From assembly GCF_900291015.1 (NCBI RefSeq), contig NZ_OLKL01000045.1, positions 1 to 64,000 of the forward strand: DNA of 64,000 bases, read 5' to 3'. The DNA comes from Pseudomonas persica (GTDB taxonomy: Bacteria; Pseudomonadota; Gammaproteobacteria; Pseudomonadales; Pseudomonadaceae). The position numbers were made by a program, and so were the translations under genes. This document shows, piece after piece, positions 46,454 to 55,505 of this stretch (position 1 is the stretch's first letter; each line of letters starts with the position of its first letter). The notes beneath the pieces are model-generated. The model was not told the origin of the DNA. It worked only from the letters and a program-made list of their open reading frames with translations, and did no database searches.

Positions 46454-47011
46454 TTATTCGCCCCAGGCACTGACGAAATCAGCCGTCTGCAGAATCGGTG
46501 CGGTGCGCGGCTCGGTCAGCGGCGTGCCGACATACAGGTAACCGACCAGCTCCTCGTTCCCGGCCAGCCCCAAGCCCTTGTGCACATGGGCATCGTAAGC
46601 CACGTCACCGGTGCGCCACACCGCCCCGATACCTTGCGCATGCGCCGCAATCAGGATGCCGTGCGCCGCGCAGCCCGCGGCCAGGCGCTGCTCGGACGTG
46701 GGCACCTTGAAGTGGTCCTGCAGTTTGGCAATCACCACGATCAGCAACGGCGCCCGCAGGGGCATGGCGCGGGCCTTGTCCAGGGCAGCCTGGCTGGCAT
46801 CCCCCTGGTGCTGAAGCGCTTCGGCGAACAGCTCCCCCAGTTTCTCGCGGCCCTGGCCTTCGATGGTGAGGAAACGCCACGGCCGCAACTGGCCGTGGTC
46901 CGGGGCGCGCAGGGCGGCCTGGAACAGCGCCTCGCGCTGGGCGGCATTGGGCGCCGGGTCGGTCAGGCGTGGCACGGATACACGGTTGAGCAATGCGTCG
47001 AGAGCCTCCAT
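46454..47011 (-). CDS. Nitroreductase-family protein (YdjA type)
   Basis: A 185-residue FMN-dependent nitroreductase of the short YdjA group. FMN-binding residues are in RAPDHGQLRPWRFLTIEGQGR and the C-terminal half AAHAQGIGAVWRTGDVAY and GYLYVGTP. An AGGAGG ribosome-binding site precedes the ATG. The physiological substrate is unknown. Confidence 0.9.
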   Translation of the reverse strand: MEALDALLNRVSVPRLTDPAPNAAQREALFQAALRAPDHGQLRPWRFLTIEGQGREKLGELFAEALQHQGDASQAALDKARAMPLRAPLLIVVIAKLQDHFKVPTSEQRLAAGCAAHGILIAAHAQGIGAVWRTGDVAYDAHVHKGLGLAGNEELVGYLYVGTPLTEPRTAPILQTADFVSAWGE

Positions 47012-47113
47012 CGGCTACCCTCCTGGTAAGTGAATGGGTCGCCATTCTAGCGTTTACATCACCAGACCCATAGGTAGAATGGCGCCCTTCCGTTTCGAGT
47101 CAGAGCAGATCAC

Positions 47114-48568
47114 ATGGCGTTGCCGACCTTAAGGATCATTGGTTTCATCATCGGCATCTTCCTGATTACCCTCGCCGTCAGCATGGCCGTGCCCATGGCG
47201 ACCCTGGTGATCTTCGAACGCACCCGTGACATGCCGTCGTTCCTCTGGTCGAGCCTGATCACCTTCATCGCCGGCCTGGCCCTGGTGCTCCAGGGGCGCC
47301 CCGAGCATGTGCACCTGCGCCCGCGCGACATGTACCTGCTGACCGTCAGCAGCTGGCTGGTGGTGTGCGTGTTCGCCGCCCTGCCGTTCCTGCTGACCCA
47401 GCACATCAGCTACACCGACGCCTTCTTCGAAAGCATGTCGGGAATCACCGCCACCGGCGCCACCGTGCTCAGCGGGCTCGATAACATGTCACCGGGCATC
47501 CTGATGTGGCGTTCGATGCTGCACTGGCTCGGCGGCATCGGCTTCATCGGCATGGCAGTAGCGATCCTGCCGCTGCTGCGCATCGGTGGCATGCGCCTGT
47601 TCCAGACCGAATCGTCCGACCGCTCGGAGAAGGTCATGCCGCGCTCGCACATGGTCGCCAAGTCGATCGTGGGCGTATACGTGGGCTTCTCGATCCTGGG
47701 CGCGCTGGGCTTCTGGTGGGCCGGCATGAGCCCGTTCGATGCAATCAACCACGCCATGTCGGCAATTTCCACTGGCGGGTTTTCCACCTCCGACCAGTCG
47801 CTGGCCAAGTGGGATATCCCGGCCGTGCACTGGGTCGCGGTGGTGGTGATGATCCTCGGCAGCCTGCCCTTCACCCTTTACGTGGCGACCCTGCGCGGCA
47901 ACCGCAAGGCACTGATCCGCGACCAGCAAGTGCAGGGTTTGCTGGGCATGCTGGTGGCCACCTGGCTGGTGCTTGGCACCTGGTACTGGGCCACCACCAA
48001 CCTGCACTGGCTCGACGCGCTGCGTCACGTGGCGCTGAACGTGACCTCGGTGGTCACCACCACCGGGTTCGCCCTGGGTGACTACAGCCTGTGGGGCAAC
48101 TTCTCGCTGATGCTGTTCTTCTACCTGGGCTTCGTCGGCGGCTGCTCCGGCTCGACTGCAGGAGGCATCAAGATCTTCCGCTTCCAGGTCGCCTACATCC
48201 TGCTCAAGGCCAGCCTCAACCAGCTGATCCACCCGCGCGCGGTGATCAAGCAGAAGTACAACGGCCACCGCCTCGACGAAGAAATCGTGCGTTCGATCCT
48301 GACCTTCTCGTTCTTCTTCGCCATTACCATCTGCGTCATGGCGCTGCTGCTGTCGTTGCTTGGCGTGGACTGGATGACCGCCCTGACCGGCGCTGCCGGC
48401 ACGGTCTCGGGTGTAGGCCCGGGCCTGGGTGAAGTGATCGGCCCGTCGGGCAACTACGCCACGCTGCCGGACGCTGCCAAGTGGATCCTCGCCAGCGGCA
48501 TGCTGCTCGGCCGCCTGGAAATCATCACCGTGCTAGTGTTGTGCATGCCAGCGTTCTGGCGCCACTGA
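47114..48568 (+). CDS. trkH: Potassium uptake protein TrkH
   Basis: A 484-residue K+ channel subunit with four M1-P-M2 repeats; selectivity-loop sequences such as SGITATGATVLSGLDN, AISTGGFST, VVTTTGFALGDY and AGTVSGVGPGLGEVIGP are recognisable. It needs TrkA for gating; trkA is not adjacent. Its last 44 bp overlap the end of the minus-strand AraC gene. Confidence 0.95.
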   Translation: MALPTLRIIGFIIGIFLITLAVSMAVPMATLVIFERTRDMPSFLWSSLITFIAGLALVLQGRPEHVHLRPRDMYLLTVSSWLVVCVFAALPFLLTQHISYTDAFFESMSGITATGATVLSGLDNMSPGILMWRSMLHWLGGIGFIGMAVAILPLLRIGGMRLFQTESSDRSEKVMPRSHMVAKSIVGVYVGFSILGALGFWWAGMSPFDAINHAMSAISTGGFSTSDQSLAKWDIPAVHWVAVVVMILGSLPFTLYVATLRGNRKALIRDQQVQGLLGMLVATWLVLGTWYWATTNLHWLDALRHVALNVTSVVTTTGFALGDYSLWGNFSLMLFFYLGFVGGCSGSTAGGIKIFRFQVAYILLKASLNQLIHPRAVIKQKYNGHRLDEEIVRSILTFSFFFAITICVMALLLSLLGVDWMTALTGAAGTVSGVGPGLGEVIGPSGNYATLPDAAKWILASGMLLGRLEIITVLVLCMPAFWRH

Positions 48569-49586
48569 CCACCTCGGGCTCCGCGCCAAGGCGCGCGCGG
48601 AATTCACCGGGCGTGGCATCGAACCAGCGGCGGAACGCCCGGTAGAAGTTGCTGGGGTCGGCAAAGCCCAGCAGGTAGGCGGTTTCCAGCAGGGTCATGC
48701 CTGGCTGCGCCAGGTACTGTTCGGCCAGTTCACGGCGGGTATCATCGAGCAGGGTCTGGAAGCTGGTGCCTTCCTCCTGCAAGCGCCGCTGCAAGGTACG
48801 CTGCGACAGGTGCAGGGCCTGGGCCACGGTTTCGCGCTTGGGCTCGCCCTGCGGCAGGATACGGCACAGTACCTGGCGCACACGGTGGGTGACCCGGCTT
48901 TCCGAGAACCGCGCCAGGTATTCGCCGGCAAAGCGGTCATGCAGGATGGCCATGGCTTCGTTGGCGGTGGGCAGCGGTGCCTCCATGTCGGCGCGCGCGA
49001 ACACCAGCGCATCGTACGGCGCAGCGAACACCAGCGGCGAATGAAACGCCACCTTGTACGGCTCGACATTCTTTGGCTGCGGCCCCTGCACCAGCACTCG
49101 ACGCGGCTGCACCGGCCGACCGCTGAGCCAGCTGCACAGCGCCAGCGCGCAGGCCAGCGACGCTTCGGCACTGTGCCGGGTCGGCGGCAGATGGTCGCCG
49201 TGCACGGTCAGGATCAGCGAATAGCCCTCGGGGCCGAGGACGAAGCTGAGGTCGGAGCTTTCGGCGATGATGCGCTGGTAACGCACCAGGCGCTCGAAGC
49301 CTTCGGCCAGGGTGCGGCTGGACATCAATGCATAACCCACAACATGGAACGACGCCGGGCGCACCACCCGCGCCATGTTCAGGCCTATGGCCTCGTTGCC
49401 CGACAGCTCCACCGCCAGTTGCCACAGCCGGGTCATGGAGTCCTGGGGGAAGCGCGCGTCGGGGTCGTCGAGGGCAGCGAAATCCAGCCCCAGTTGCTTG
49501 AACATGGCCTGACAGTCCAGCCCTTCCAGTTCGAGTGCCTTCACGATCCCTGATGCCCAGCTGGCTGACGTGGTTCTTTCGCTCAT
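48525..49586 (-). CDS. AraC-family regulator with arabinose-binding-like N domain
   Basis: A 353-residue regulator. The N-terminal AraC_binding-type domain (about 15-215; VRPASFHVVGYALMSSRTLAEGFERLVRYQRII) precedes an HTH_18 domain (about 255-335; ETVAQALHLSQRTLQRRLQEEGTSFQTLLDDTR, LLETAYLLGFADPSNFYRAFRRWF). I use the ATG at 49586 (MSERTTSAS). The target and ligand are unknown. Its 3' end overlaps trkH by 44 bp on the opposite strand. Confidence 0.9.
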   Translation of the reverse strand: MSERTTSASWASGIVKALELEGLDCQAMFKQLGLDFAALDDPDARFPQDSMTRLWQLAVELSGNEAIGLNMARVVRPASFHVVGYALMSSRTLAEGFERLVRYQRIIAESSDLSFVLGPEGYSLILTVHGDHLPPTRHSAEASLACALALCSWLSGRPVQPRRVLVQGPQPKNVEPYKVAFHSPLVFAAPYDALVFARADMEAPLPTANEAMAILHDRFAGEYLARFSESRVTHRVRQVLCRILPQGEPKRETVAQALHLSQRTLQRRLQEEGTSFQTLLDDTRRELAEQYLAQPGMTLLETAYLLGFADPSNFYRAFRRWFDATPGEFRARLGAEPEVVSGARTLACTTLAR

Positions 49587-49739
49587 GACAGGCTTCTTAT
49601 GCTGACCGCTCCTGCGGTGAACCCCGAGGATATTCAATTGGCGCCTATTGTCACTGGTAGGCATCGCCAATCACTCTAGACTCGAATCAGGCTCCACGCC
49701 GTGCATCTTGTCCAGAAGTATTAATACCGGAGCACTGTC

Positions 49740-50051
49740 ATGAACCGCACAGCGCAGTTTCGCAGTTTTGCCGAGTTCTATCCTTATTACCTGGGAGAGC
49801 ACAGCAACCCCACCTGTCGCCGCCTGCACTTTGTCGGCACCAGCCTGGTGATTGTCCTGCTGGCCTATACCATCGGCAGTGGCAAATGGTTGCTGCTGCT
49901 GGCCGCACCGCTGTTCGGCTACGGCTTCGCCTGGGTCGGGCATTTCTTTTTCGAAAAGAACCGACCTGCAACCTTTACCTACCCGCTGTATAGCCTGATG
50001 GGAGATTTCGTAATGTTTCGGGATATCCTGCTTGGCAGGATCAGCCTGTAG
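49740..50051 (+). CDS. Mpo1-like (DUF962) membrane protein
   Basis: A 103-residue protein with two or three hydrophobic segments. The Mpo1 pattern of conserved His/Asn residues is visible in YYLGEHSNPTCRRLHFVGT and GHFFFEKNRPATFTYPLYSLMGDF. Yeast Mpo1 is an Fe2+-dependent dioxygenase acting on 2-hydroxy fatty acids in sphingolipid breakdown; a bacterial substrate is not established. It converges with the phosphatase gene after a 28-bp gap. Confidence 0.82.
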   Translation: MNRTAQFRSFAEFYPYYLGEHSNPTCRRLHFVGTSLVIVLLAYTIGSGKWLLLLAAPLFGYGFAWVGHFFFEKNRPATFTYPLYSLMGDFVMFRDILLGRISL

Positions 50052-50079
50052 ATTTTGGGCCCCTCTGGGCCCTCACCCT

Positions 50080-50877
50080 CTACGCCGGTTGGCGCAGTGC
50101 CGCCGCTGCCTGCGCCTCGGCCAAGCGGTACAGCTCGATCGTGCCATCCCAATGCTCGATCAGCGCCGTGCAGGACTCCACCCAATCCCCGCAGTTGAGG
50201 TACTCCACCTCCCCCACCTGGCGAATCTCGGCATGGTGGATATGCCCACACACCACCCCATGAAAACCACGACGGGAGCACTCGTGGGCAATGGCATCCT
50301 CGAAGTCGCTGATAAAGTTCACCGCGCCTTTGACCTTGTGCTTCAGGTACGCCGACAGTGACCAATAGCCGTAACCATAGCGGGCACGCCAGTGGTTGAG
50401 CCAGCGGTTGAGCAGCAGGGTGAACTCGTAGGCACGGTCACCGAGGAACGCCAGCCAGCGGTGGTAACGGGTAATCACGTCGAACTGGTCACCATGGATC
50501 ACCAGCAGGCGGCGGCCATCAGCGGTCAGGTGCTCGGCCTCGTCCACCAACTGGATGTTGCCGAGCATCAGCCTGGAGTAACGGCGCAGGAATTCGTCAT
50601 GGTTGCCGGTGACGTAGATCACCTCGGTGCCCCGCTTGCTCATGGTCAGCAGCCGGCGGATCACGTTGGTGTGGGCTTGTGGCCAGTAGATGCCGCCGCG
50701 CAGCTTCCAGCCATCGATGATATCGCCGACCAGGTAGATGCGGTCAGCCTGGTAGCCCTTGAGGAACTGCGCCAGGTGTTCGGCCTGGCAGTCGCGGGTG
50801 CCCAGATGCACATCGGAGATCCACAGGGTACGTACGCGTTGCTTGCGCGAGGGACGGGACAGTTCGGCATGGGTCAT
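50080..50877 (-). CDS. Calcineurin-like phosphoesterase, UDP-2,3-diacylglucosamine diphosphatase-like
   Basis: A 265-residue metallophosphatase of the COG2908 group. Metal motifs: ISDVHLGTRDCQ, VGDIIDGW, TGNHDEFLRRY, VIHGDQFD and CGHIHHAEIR. It resembles LpxH in fold but has an insertion (RWLNHWRARYGYGYWSLSAYLKHKVKGAVNF) typical of the LpxH-like paralogues, so I do not name it lpxH. I use the ATG at 50877 (MTHAELSRPSRK). Confidence 0.85.
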   Translation of the reverse strand: MTHAELSRPSRKQRVRTLWISDVHLGTRDCQAEHLAQFLKGYQADRIYLVGDIIDGWKLRGGIYWPQAHTNVIRRLLTMSKRGTEVIYVTGNHDEFLRRYSRLMLGNIQLVDEAEHLTADGRRLLVIHGDQFDVITRYHRWLAFLGDRAYEFTLLLNRWLNHWRARYGYGYWSLSAYLKHKVKGAVNFISDFEDAIAHECSRRGFHGVVCGHIHHAEIRQVGEVEYLNCGDWVESCTALIEHWDGTIELYRLAEAQAAAALRQPA

Positions 50878-51099
50878 GGGCAGGCTCCGGCGCAGTTTGC
50901 TGGAGACTGGCAGGCGCGGATGACAGCGCAGTGGCAAAACCGTTACGAGTGATGGGTTGCAGGGAATGAGGCACAATGCGCTTCTGCCCTGCCAGGATGC
51001 GTTTGTGTGTAGCCTCTGGCTTTGCGGCGCGAGCCTGGCGACAACTGACAGCAGTCTTGCGACAGGACTTGTTTGCCTGAGCCTTTGCACGTTGCCTGT

Positions 51100-51180
51100 G
51101 CCGGCCCTTTCGCGGGTAAACCCGCTTCCACAGGTATCGCGTCGCATTCGGAACCTGTGCAGTACCCGCGAAAGGGCCGG
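51100..51180. repeat. REP element with partial inverted partner
   Basis: CCGGCCCTTTCGCGGGTAAACC followed by CGCTTCCACAGG, then a shortened reverse copy (AGTACCCGCGAAAGGGCCGG), just upstream of the EamA transporter. Confidence 0.88.
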
Positions 51181-51214
51181 CACTGCCTGTAAAGATCTTG
51201 AGCAAGGACCACTC

Positions 51215-52105
51215 ATGAACCACCGCACCGCCCTCGGCGCCCTGCACATCGGCGCGCTGTTCTTCGGCCTCACCGGCGTCTTCGGCAAACTGGCCGCCAG
51301 CGCCAGCCCGGCGATCATCGTCTTCGGCCGCGCCGCCTTCGCCGTGCTCGCCCTCGCCGTGTTCGCCAGCCTGGCCGGGCCAGGCTGGCAACGCCTGAGT
51401 GGCCAGGACGCCCGCCGTCTGCTGCTCGGCGGCGTGCTGCTGGCCGGCCACTGGGTCAGCTTCTTCATCGCGGTAAAGGTTGCCGGCGTGGCCATCGCCA
51501 CCCTCGGCTTCGCCAGCTTCCCGGCCTTCACCGTAATCCTCGAAGGCCTGCTGTTCCGCGAGCGCATCCGCCGCAACGAGGCTGTGCTGGTATTGTTGGT
51601 CAGCATCGGCCTGGTACTGGTCACGCCGGCATTCGACCTGGCCAGTGAAGCCACCGGTGGCCTGCTCTGGTCATTGCTGTCGGGGCTGCTGTTCTCTCTG
51701 CTGTCACTCACCAACCGCGCCGGCTCCGGCCGCCTGCCCGCGGTGCAGGCGGCGCTGTGGCAGAACCTGGTGGTGGGCCTGTGCCTGCTGCCGTTCGCAG
51801 CACCGGGCCTGGCCGGCGTCACCGCCATGGACTGGCTGTGGATCGCCCTGCTCGGCATCTTCTGCACCGGCGTGGCGCACAGCCTGTTCGTCGCCAGCCT
51901 GTCGGTGATCAAGGCGCGCACCGCCGCCGTGGTGTTCGCCATGGAACCGGTCTACGGCATTGCCGTGGCCTGGGTGGTGTTCGCCGAAACCCCGACCCTG
52001 CGCATGCTGCTGGGCGGCGCACTGATCATCTTCGCCATCGTGCTGTCCAGCCGCCTGGCCGCCGAGCAACCGCCCAGGCAGCGGCCACTGGCCGAGGGCG
52101 CCTGA
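51215..52105 (+). CDS. EamA/DMT-family transporter
   Basis: A 296-residue inner-membrane protein with ten hydrophobic segments in two EamA repeats (about 5-135 and 150-285; second repeat signature SLSVIKARTAAVVFAMEPVYGIAVAWVVFAE). It is likely a metabolite exporter of the drug/metabolite superfamily; the substrate is unknown. The ATG at 51215 follows AAGGACC. Confidence 0.9.
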   Translation: MNHRTALGALHIGALFFGLTGVFGKLAASASPAIIVFGRAAFAVLALAVFASLAGPGWQRLSGQDARRLLLGGVLLAGHWVSFFIAVKVAGVAIATLGFASFPAFTVILEGLLFRERIRRNEAVLVLLVSIGLVLVTPAFDLASEATGGLLWSLLSGLLFSLLSLTNRAGSGRLPAVQAALWQNLVVGLCLLPFAAPGLAGVTAMDWLWIALLGIFCTGVAHSLFVASLSVIKARTAAVVFAMEPVYGIAVAWVVFAETPTLRMLLGGALIIFAIVLSSRLAAEQPPRQRPLAEGA

Positions 52106-52107
52106 TT

Positions 52108-52389
52108 TCAGCGGTCGTTGTGGCCCAGGTCACGCTGTGGGTCGATCTGGTCGCGTACCCGCTGCTTCAGCACCTTGGCCTCGGGGAAGCCACCATCGGC
52201 CGTCCGCTCCCAGATCTGCACACCATTGCAGGTGATGCGGAAGATACCGCCGGTGCCAGGCTCCAGCGCCACTCGGCCAAGGTCGTCGGCGAAGGTGCTG
52301 AGCAGTTCCTGGGCCAGCCAGGCGGCACGCAGCAGCCATTGGCACTGGGTGCAATAAGTGATGACGATTTCCGGTTTGCTGTCGGCCAT
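52108..52389 (-). CDS. SelT/SelW/SelH (Rdx)-family protein
   Basis: A 93-residue thioredoxin-like protein. The CxxC redox motif YCTQCQWLLRAAWLAQELLSTF and the GTGGIFRITCNGVQIWERTADGGFPE stretch define the Rdx family. It uses cysteine, not selenocysteine. It converges tightly with the EamA gene (2 bp) and is divergent from the patatin gene. Confidence 0.9.
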   Translation of the reverse strand: MADSKPEIVITYCTQCQWLLRAAWLAQELLSTFADDLGRVALEPGTGGIFRITCNGVQIWERTADGGFPEAKVLKQRVRDQIDPQRDLGHNDR

Positions 52390-52456
52390 GGTGAGGCATC
52401 TCCAGATGAGGGGCCGCTTATACTAGCGGTCTTTAGCCCAGGCTTTGAGACTCACG

Positions 52457-54643
52457 ATGCGCCGTTTGCTGTTCTGTTTCCTGCTCACCCTCACCTCCTT
52501 CACGGCACTCGCCGCCGAACCGGCCAGGCCCAAGGTTGGCCTGGTGCTGTCGGGTGGCGCGGCGCGCGGCCTGGCCCACATCGGTGTACTCAAGGCCCTG
52601 GAGGAACAGGGGGTGCGCATCGACGCCATCGCCGGCACCAGCATGGGGGCGGTGGTCGGCGGCCTGTACGCCTCGGGCTACAGTGTCGAAGAGCTGGAAA
52701 AGCTCGCCACCACCCTCGACTGGCAACAGGCGCTGTCCGATGCCCCGCCGCGCAAGGACGTGCCGTTCCGGCGCAAGCAGGATGACCGCGACTTCCTGGT
52801 CAAGCAGAAGCTCAGCTTTCGCGACGACGGCAGCCTGGGCCTGCCGCTGGGGGTGATTCAGGGCCAGAACCTGGCGTTGCTGCTGGAAAGCAAGCTGGCG
52901 CACACCGCCGACACCCGTGACTTCGACAAGCTGCCCATCCCCTTCCGCGCGGTAGCCACCGACATCGCCAGTGGTGAAAAGGTGGTATTCCGCCGTGGCC
53001 ACCTGCCCCAGGTGATCCGTGCCAGCATGTCGATCCCGGCGGTGTTCGCCCCGGTCGAGCTGGACGGCCGGCTGCTGGTGGACGGCGGCATGGTCGACAA
53101 CATCCCGCTGGACGTGGCCCGCGAAATGGGGGTGGACCTGGCCATCGTGGTCGACATCGGCACCCCGCTGCGTGACCGCAAGCAGCTGGCCACGGTGGTC
53201 GACGTGCTCAACCAGTCGATCACCCTGATGACCCGGCGCAACTCGGAAGAACAACTGGCCAGCCTGCACCGCGACGACATCCTCATCCAGCCGCCGCTGA
53301 CCGCCTTCGGCGTCACCGATTTTGGCCGCGCCCAGGAAATGATCGACGCCGGCTACCGCGCCACCCGTCTGCTCGACCCGCGCCTGTTCGCCCTGCGCCA
53401 GGCCGAAGGCGACAGCAGCCTGGCCGTGGCCCGCTCGCCGCGCCAGCGCACGCCGACCATCAGCGCGATCAGGATCGAGAACGACTCCAAGGTCAGCGAC
53501 GACGTCATCCGTTCGTACATCCGCCAGCCAATCGATGCCCCGCTGCAGCTGGACCGCCTGCAGACCGACATGGGCACGCTGTATGGCCTGGACTACTTCG
53601 ACCGGGTGCAGTACCGCGTGGTGCACAAGGGTGACGACAACACCCTGGTGATCAACGCCCGGGGCCGCCGCGGTGGCACCGACTACCTGCGCCTGGGCCT
53701 GAACCTGTCGGACGACCTGCGCGGCGACAGCGCCTTCAACCTGGGCGCCAGCTACCGGGTCAACGGCATCAACAGCCTCGGCGCCGAATGGCTGACCCGT
53801 GGCCAGATCGGCGACCAGCAGGAGCTGTACAGCGAGTTCTACCAGCCGCTGGACGTGGGCTCACGCTATTTCATCGCGCCGTACCTGGACTTCAGCTCGC
53901 AGAACATCGAAGCCACCCTGGACAACGACCCGGTCGCCGAGTACCGCCTGGAGCGTTACGGCTTTGGCCTGAACGTGGGGCGGCAGATCGGCACCAACGG
54001 TGAAGTGCGCCTGGGCGTGGGCAAGGCCTGGGGCGAGGCCGAGGTGCGCATTGGCGACCAGGACCTGCCCAAGGTCAGTTTCAACGAAGGTTTCTACGAG
54101 CTGAAGTACTCGTTCGACACCCTCGACAACCTGTACTTCCCGCACCGCGGCGAGGATATCGGCCTGACCTTGCGCAAGTATGACCAGTCGCTGGATTCCG
54201 ACCAGGATTACCGACAGTGGATGTTCAACCTGGACAAGGCCATCAGCAGCGGGCCGAACACCTTGGTGCTGGGCGGGCGCTACGGGCGCACGCTGGATGA
54301 TACCGAAGTGGTGACATCGAGCTTCGTGCTGGGCGGCGCGCGGGAGCTGTCAGGCTTCCGCCAGGACTCGGTGTCGGGGCAGAACGTGAGCCTGATGCGC
54401 ATGGTCTACTACCGCCGCCTGACGCCACGGGCCTACGTGCCGCTGGACTTCCCGCTGTACATCGGCGGGTCGCTGGAGCGCGGGCGGGCGTGGAACAACG
54501 ATAACGAGTTCGACAGTGGTTACATCAATGCAGCGAGCATCTTCCTGGGGCTGGAGACGCCGCTGGGGCCGTTGAACTTCACTTATGGTGCCAACAGTGC
54601 GCATGAGCAGGCGGTGTACCTGAACCTTGGGCATACCTTCTAG
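52457..54643 (+). CDS. plpD: Patatin-like type Vd autotransporter (PlpD family)
   Basis: A 728-residue surface protein. Signal peptide 1-20 (MRRLLFCFLLTLTSFTALAA). Patatin domain about 30-320 with oxyanion glycines SGGAARGLAH, nucleophile GTSMG and catalytic Asp in LLVDGGMVDN. A POTRA-like linker (about 340-410, ISAIRIENDSKVSDDVIRSYI) and a C-terminal beta-barrel ending LNLGHTF follow. The family secretes a phospholipase A1-type domain across the outer membrane. I start at the ATG 52457, not at the upstream TTG. Confidence 0.92.
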   Translation: MRRLLFCFLLTLTSFTALAAEPARPKVGLVLSGGAARGLAHIGVLKALEEQGVRIDAIAGTSMGAVVGGLYASGYSVEELEKLATTLDWQQALSDAPPRKDVPFRRKQDDRDFLVKQKLSFRDDGSLGLPLGVIQGQNLALLLESKLAHTADTRDFDKLPIPFRAVATDIASGEKVVFRRGHLPQVIRASMSIPAVFAPVELDGRLLVDGGMVDNIPLDVAREMGVDLAIVVDIGTPLRDRKQLATVVDVLNQSITLMTRRNSEEQLASLHRDDILIQPPLTAFGVTDFGRAQEMIDAGYRATRLLDPRLFALRQAEGDSSLAVARSPRQRTPTISAIRIENDSKVSDDVIRSYIRQPIDAPLQLDRLQTDMGTLYGLDYFDRVQYRVVHKGDDNTLVINARGRRGGTDYLRLGLNLSDDLRGDSAFNLGASYRVNGINSLGAEWLTRGQIGDQQELYSEFYQPLDVGSRYFIAPYLDFSSQNIEATLDNDPVAEYRLERYGFGLNVGRQIGTNGEVRLGVGKAWGEAEVRIGDQDLPKVSFNEGFYELKYSFDTLDNLYFPHRGEDIGLTLRKYDQSLDSDQDYRQWMFNLDKAISSGPNTLVLGGRYGRTLDDTEVVTSSFVLGGARELSGFRQDSVSGQNVSLMRMVYYRRLTPRAYVPLDFPLYIGGSLERGRAWNNDNEFDSGYINAASIFLGLETPLGPLNFTYGANSAHEQAVYLNLGHTF

Positions 54644-54671
54644 GGCTTCATCGCTTTCAGGGCCGGTGAGA

Positions 54672-54875
54672 TCCCTGTGGGAGCGGGTTCACCCGCGAAG
54701 CAGGCGACGCGGTGCATGGCACCGGCTGCGCCGGTGTTCGCGGCTAAAGCCGCTCCCACAGGGACAGCGCCAACTTGAAGGCAGCACAGTACCTGTGGGA
54801 GCCGGCTTGCCGGCGATCACTGGCGCAGCCGGTGCCATGCACCGCGTCGCCTGCTTCGCGGGCACGCGCTCCCAC
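54672..54875. repeat. Cluster of three or four REPs
   Basis: A complete opposed pair (54675-54762) with the inner palindrome ACCGGCTGCGCCGGT, then a second class element (CTGTGGGAGCCGGCTTGCCGGCG) and a reverse, degraded partner ending GCGGGCACGCGCTCCCACC. It fills the gap between the plpD and MarR 3' ends. Confidence 0.88.
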
Positions 54876-54917
54876 CACGCCCGCCCCCACAAGGCCGCAA
54901 AGCGGCCCCAGGGCCCC

Positions 54918-55355
54918 TCAGGATTTTTCGAGGTTGGCCAGGATCTTGGCATGCACCCGCATGCACACCTGCAGGTCCGCCTCGTCCACCCCGGTGAACA
55001 GCTCCACCCGCAGTTGATTGGCAATGGTCTCGATCTGGTCGATCAGCGGCTTGGCCGGTGGGCACAGCACGATCTTCTTCGCCCGCCGGTCCTCCAGCAC
55101 CGCCTGCCGGCGTACCAGCCCCTGCGCCTCCAGGCTGTCGAGCAGACGCGCCAGGGTCGGGCCTTCGACGCCGACGCTCTGGGCCAACTCACGCTGGGTC
55201 GGAGCATCTTCGAAACGGGCCAGGTGCAGCAACACCAGCCAGCGCGCCTGGGACAGGTTGAGCCCGGCCAGGCGGCGGTCCAGCTCGGCACGCCACCCCC
55301 GGGACATCTGGGCCAGCTGCATGCCGAAGCGGTGTTGGTTGTCGGTCAGGGGCAT
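54918..55355 (-). CDS. MarR-family transcriptional regulator
   Basis: A 145-residue winged-helix regulator of the SlyA/MarR type (LNLSQARWLVLLHLARFEDAPTQRELAQSVGVEGPTLARLLDSLEAQGLVRRQAVLEDRRAKKIVL). The DRR wing motif is intact. I use the ATG at 55355. It stands alone, so the target is not evident. Confidence 0.9.
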   Translation of the reverse strand: MPLTDNQHRFGMQLAQMSRGWRAELDRRLAGLNLSQARWLVLLHLARFEDAPTQRELAQSVGVEGPTLARLLDSLEAQGLVRRQAVLEDRRAKKIVLCPPAKPLIDQIETIANQLRVELFTGVDEADLQVCMRVHAKILANLEKS

Positions 55356-55505
55356 AAGCAACTCATTGAACAGATCTAATTATTAGGCAGCTAATCATGA
55401 CCCGTCCCACGAGGCAAGGTTCAGCCACCCTGGAATGCTCGATAATCGTCAAAAAACATGACGAAAGTCAGCAGATGGCAGTTCTGCCTTCGATCCTGTC
55501 GCCAC

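Noticed and set aside
50080..51942. N-terminally extended version of the LpxH-like gene (620 codons)
   Set aside because: Residues before MTHAELSRPSRK cross a REP and are antisense to the EamA gene; the family starts at 50877.
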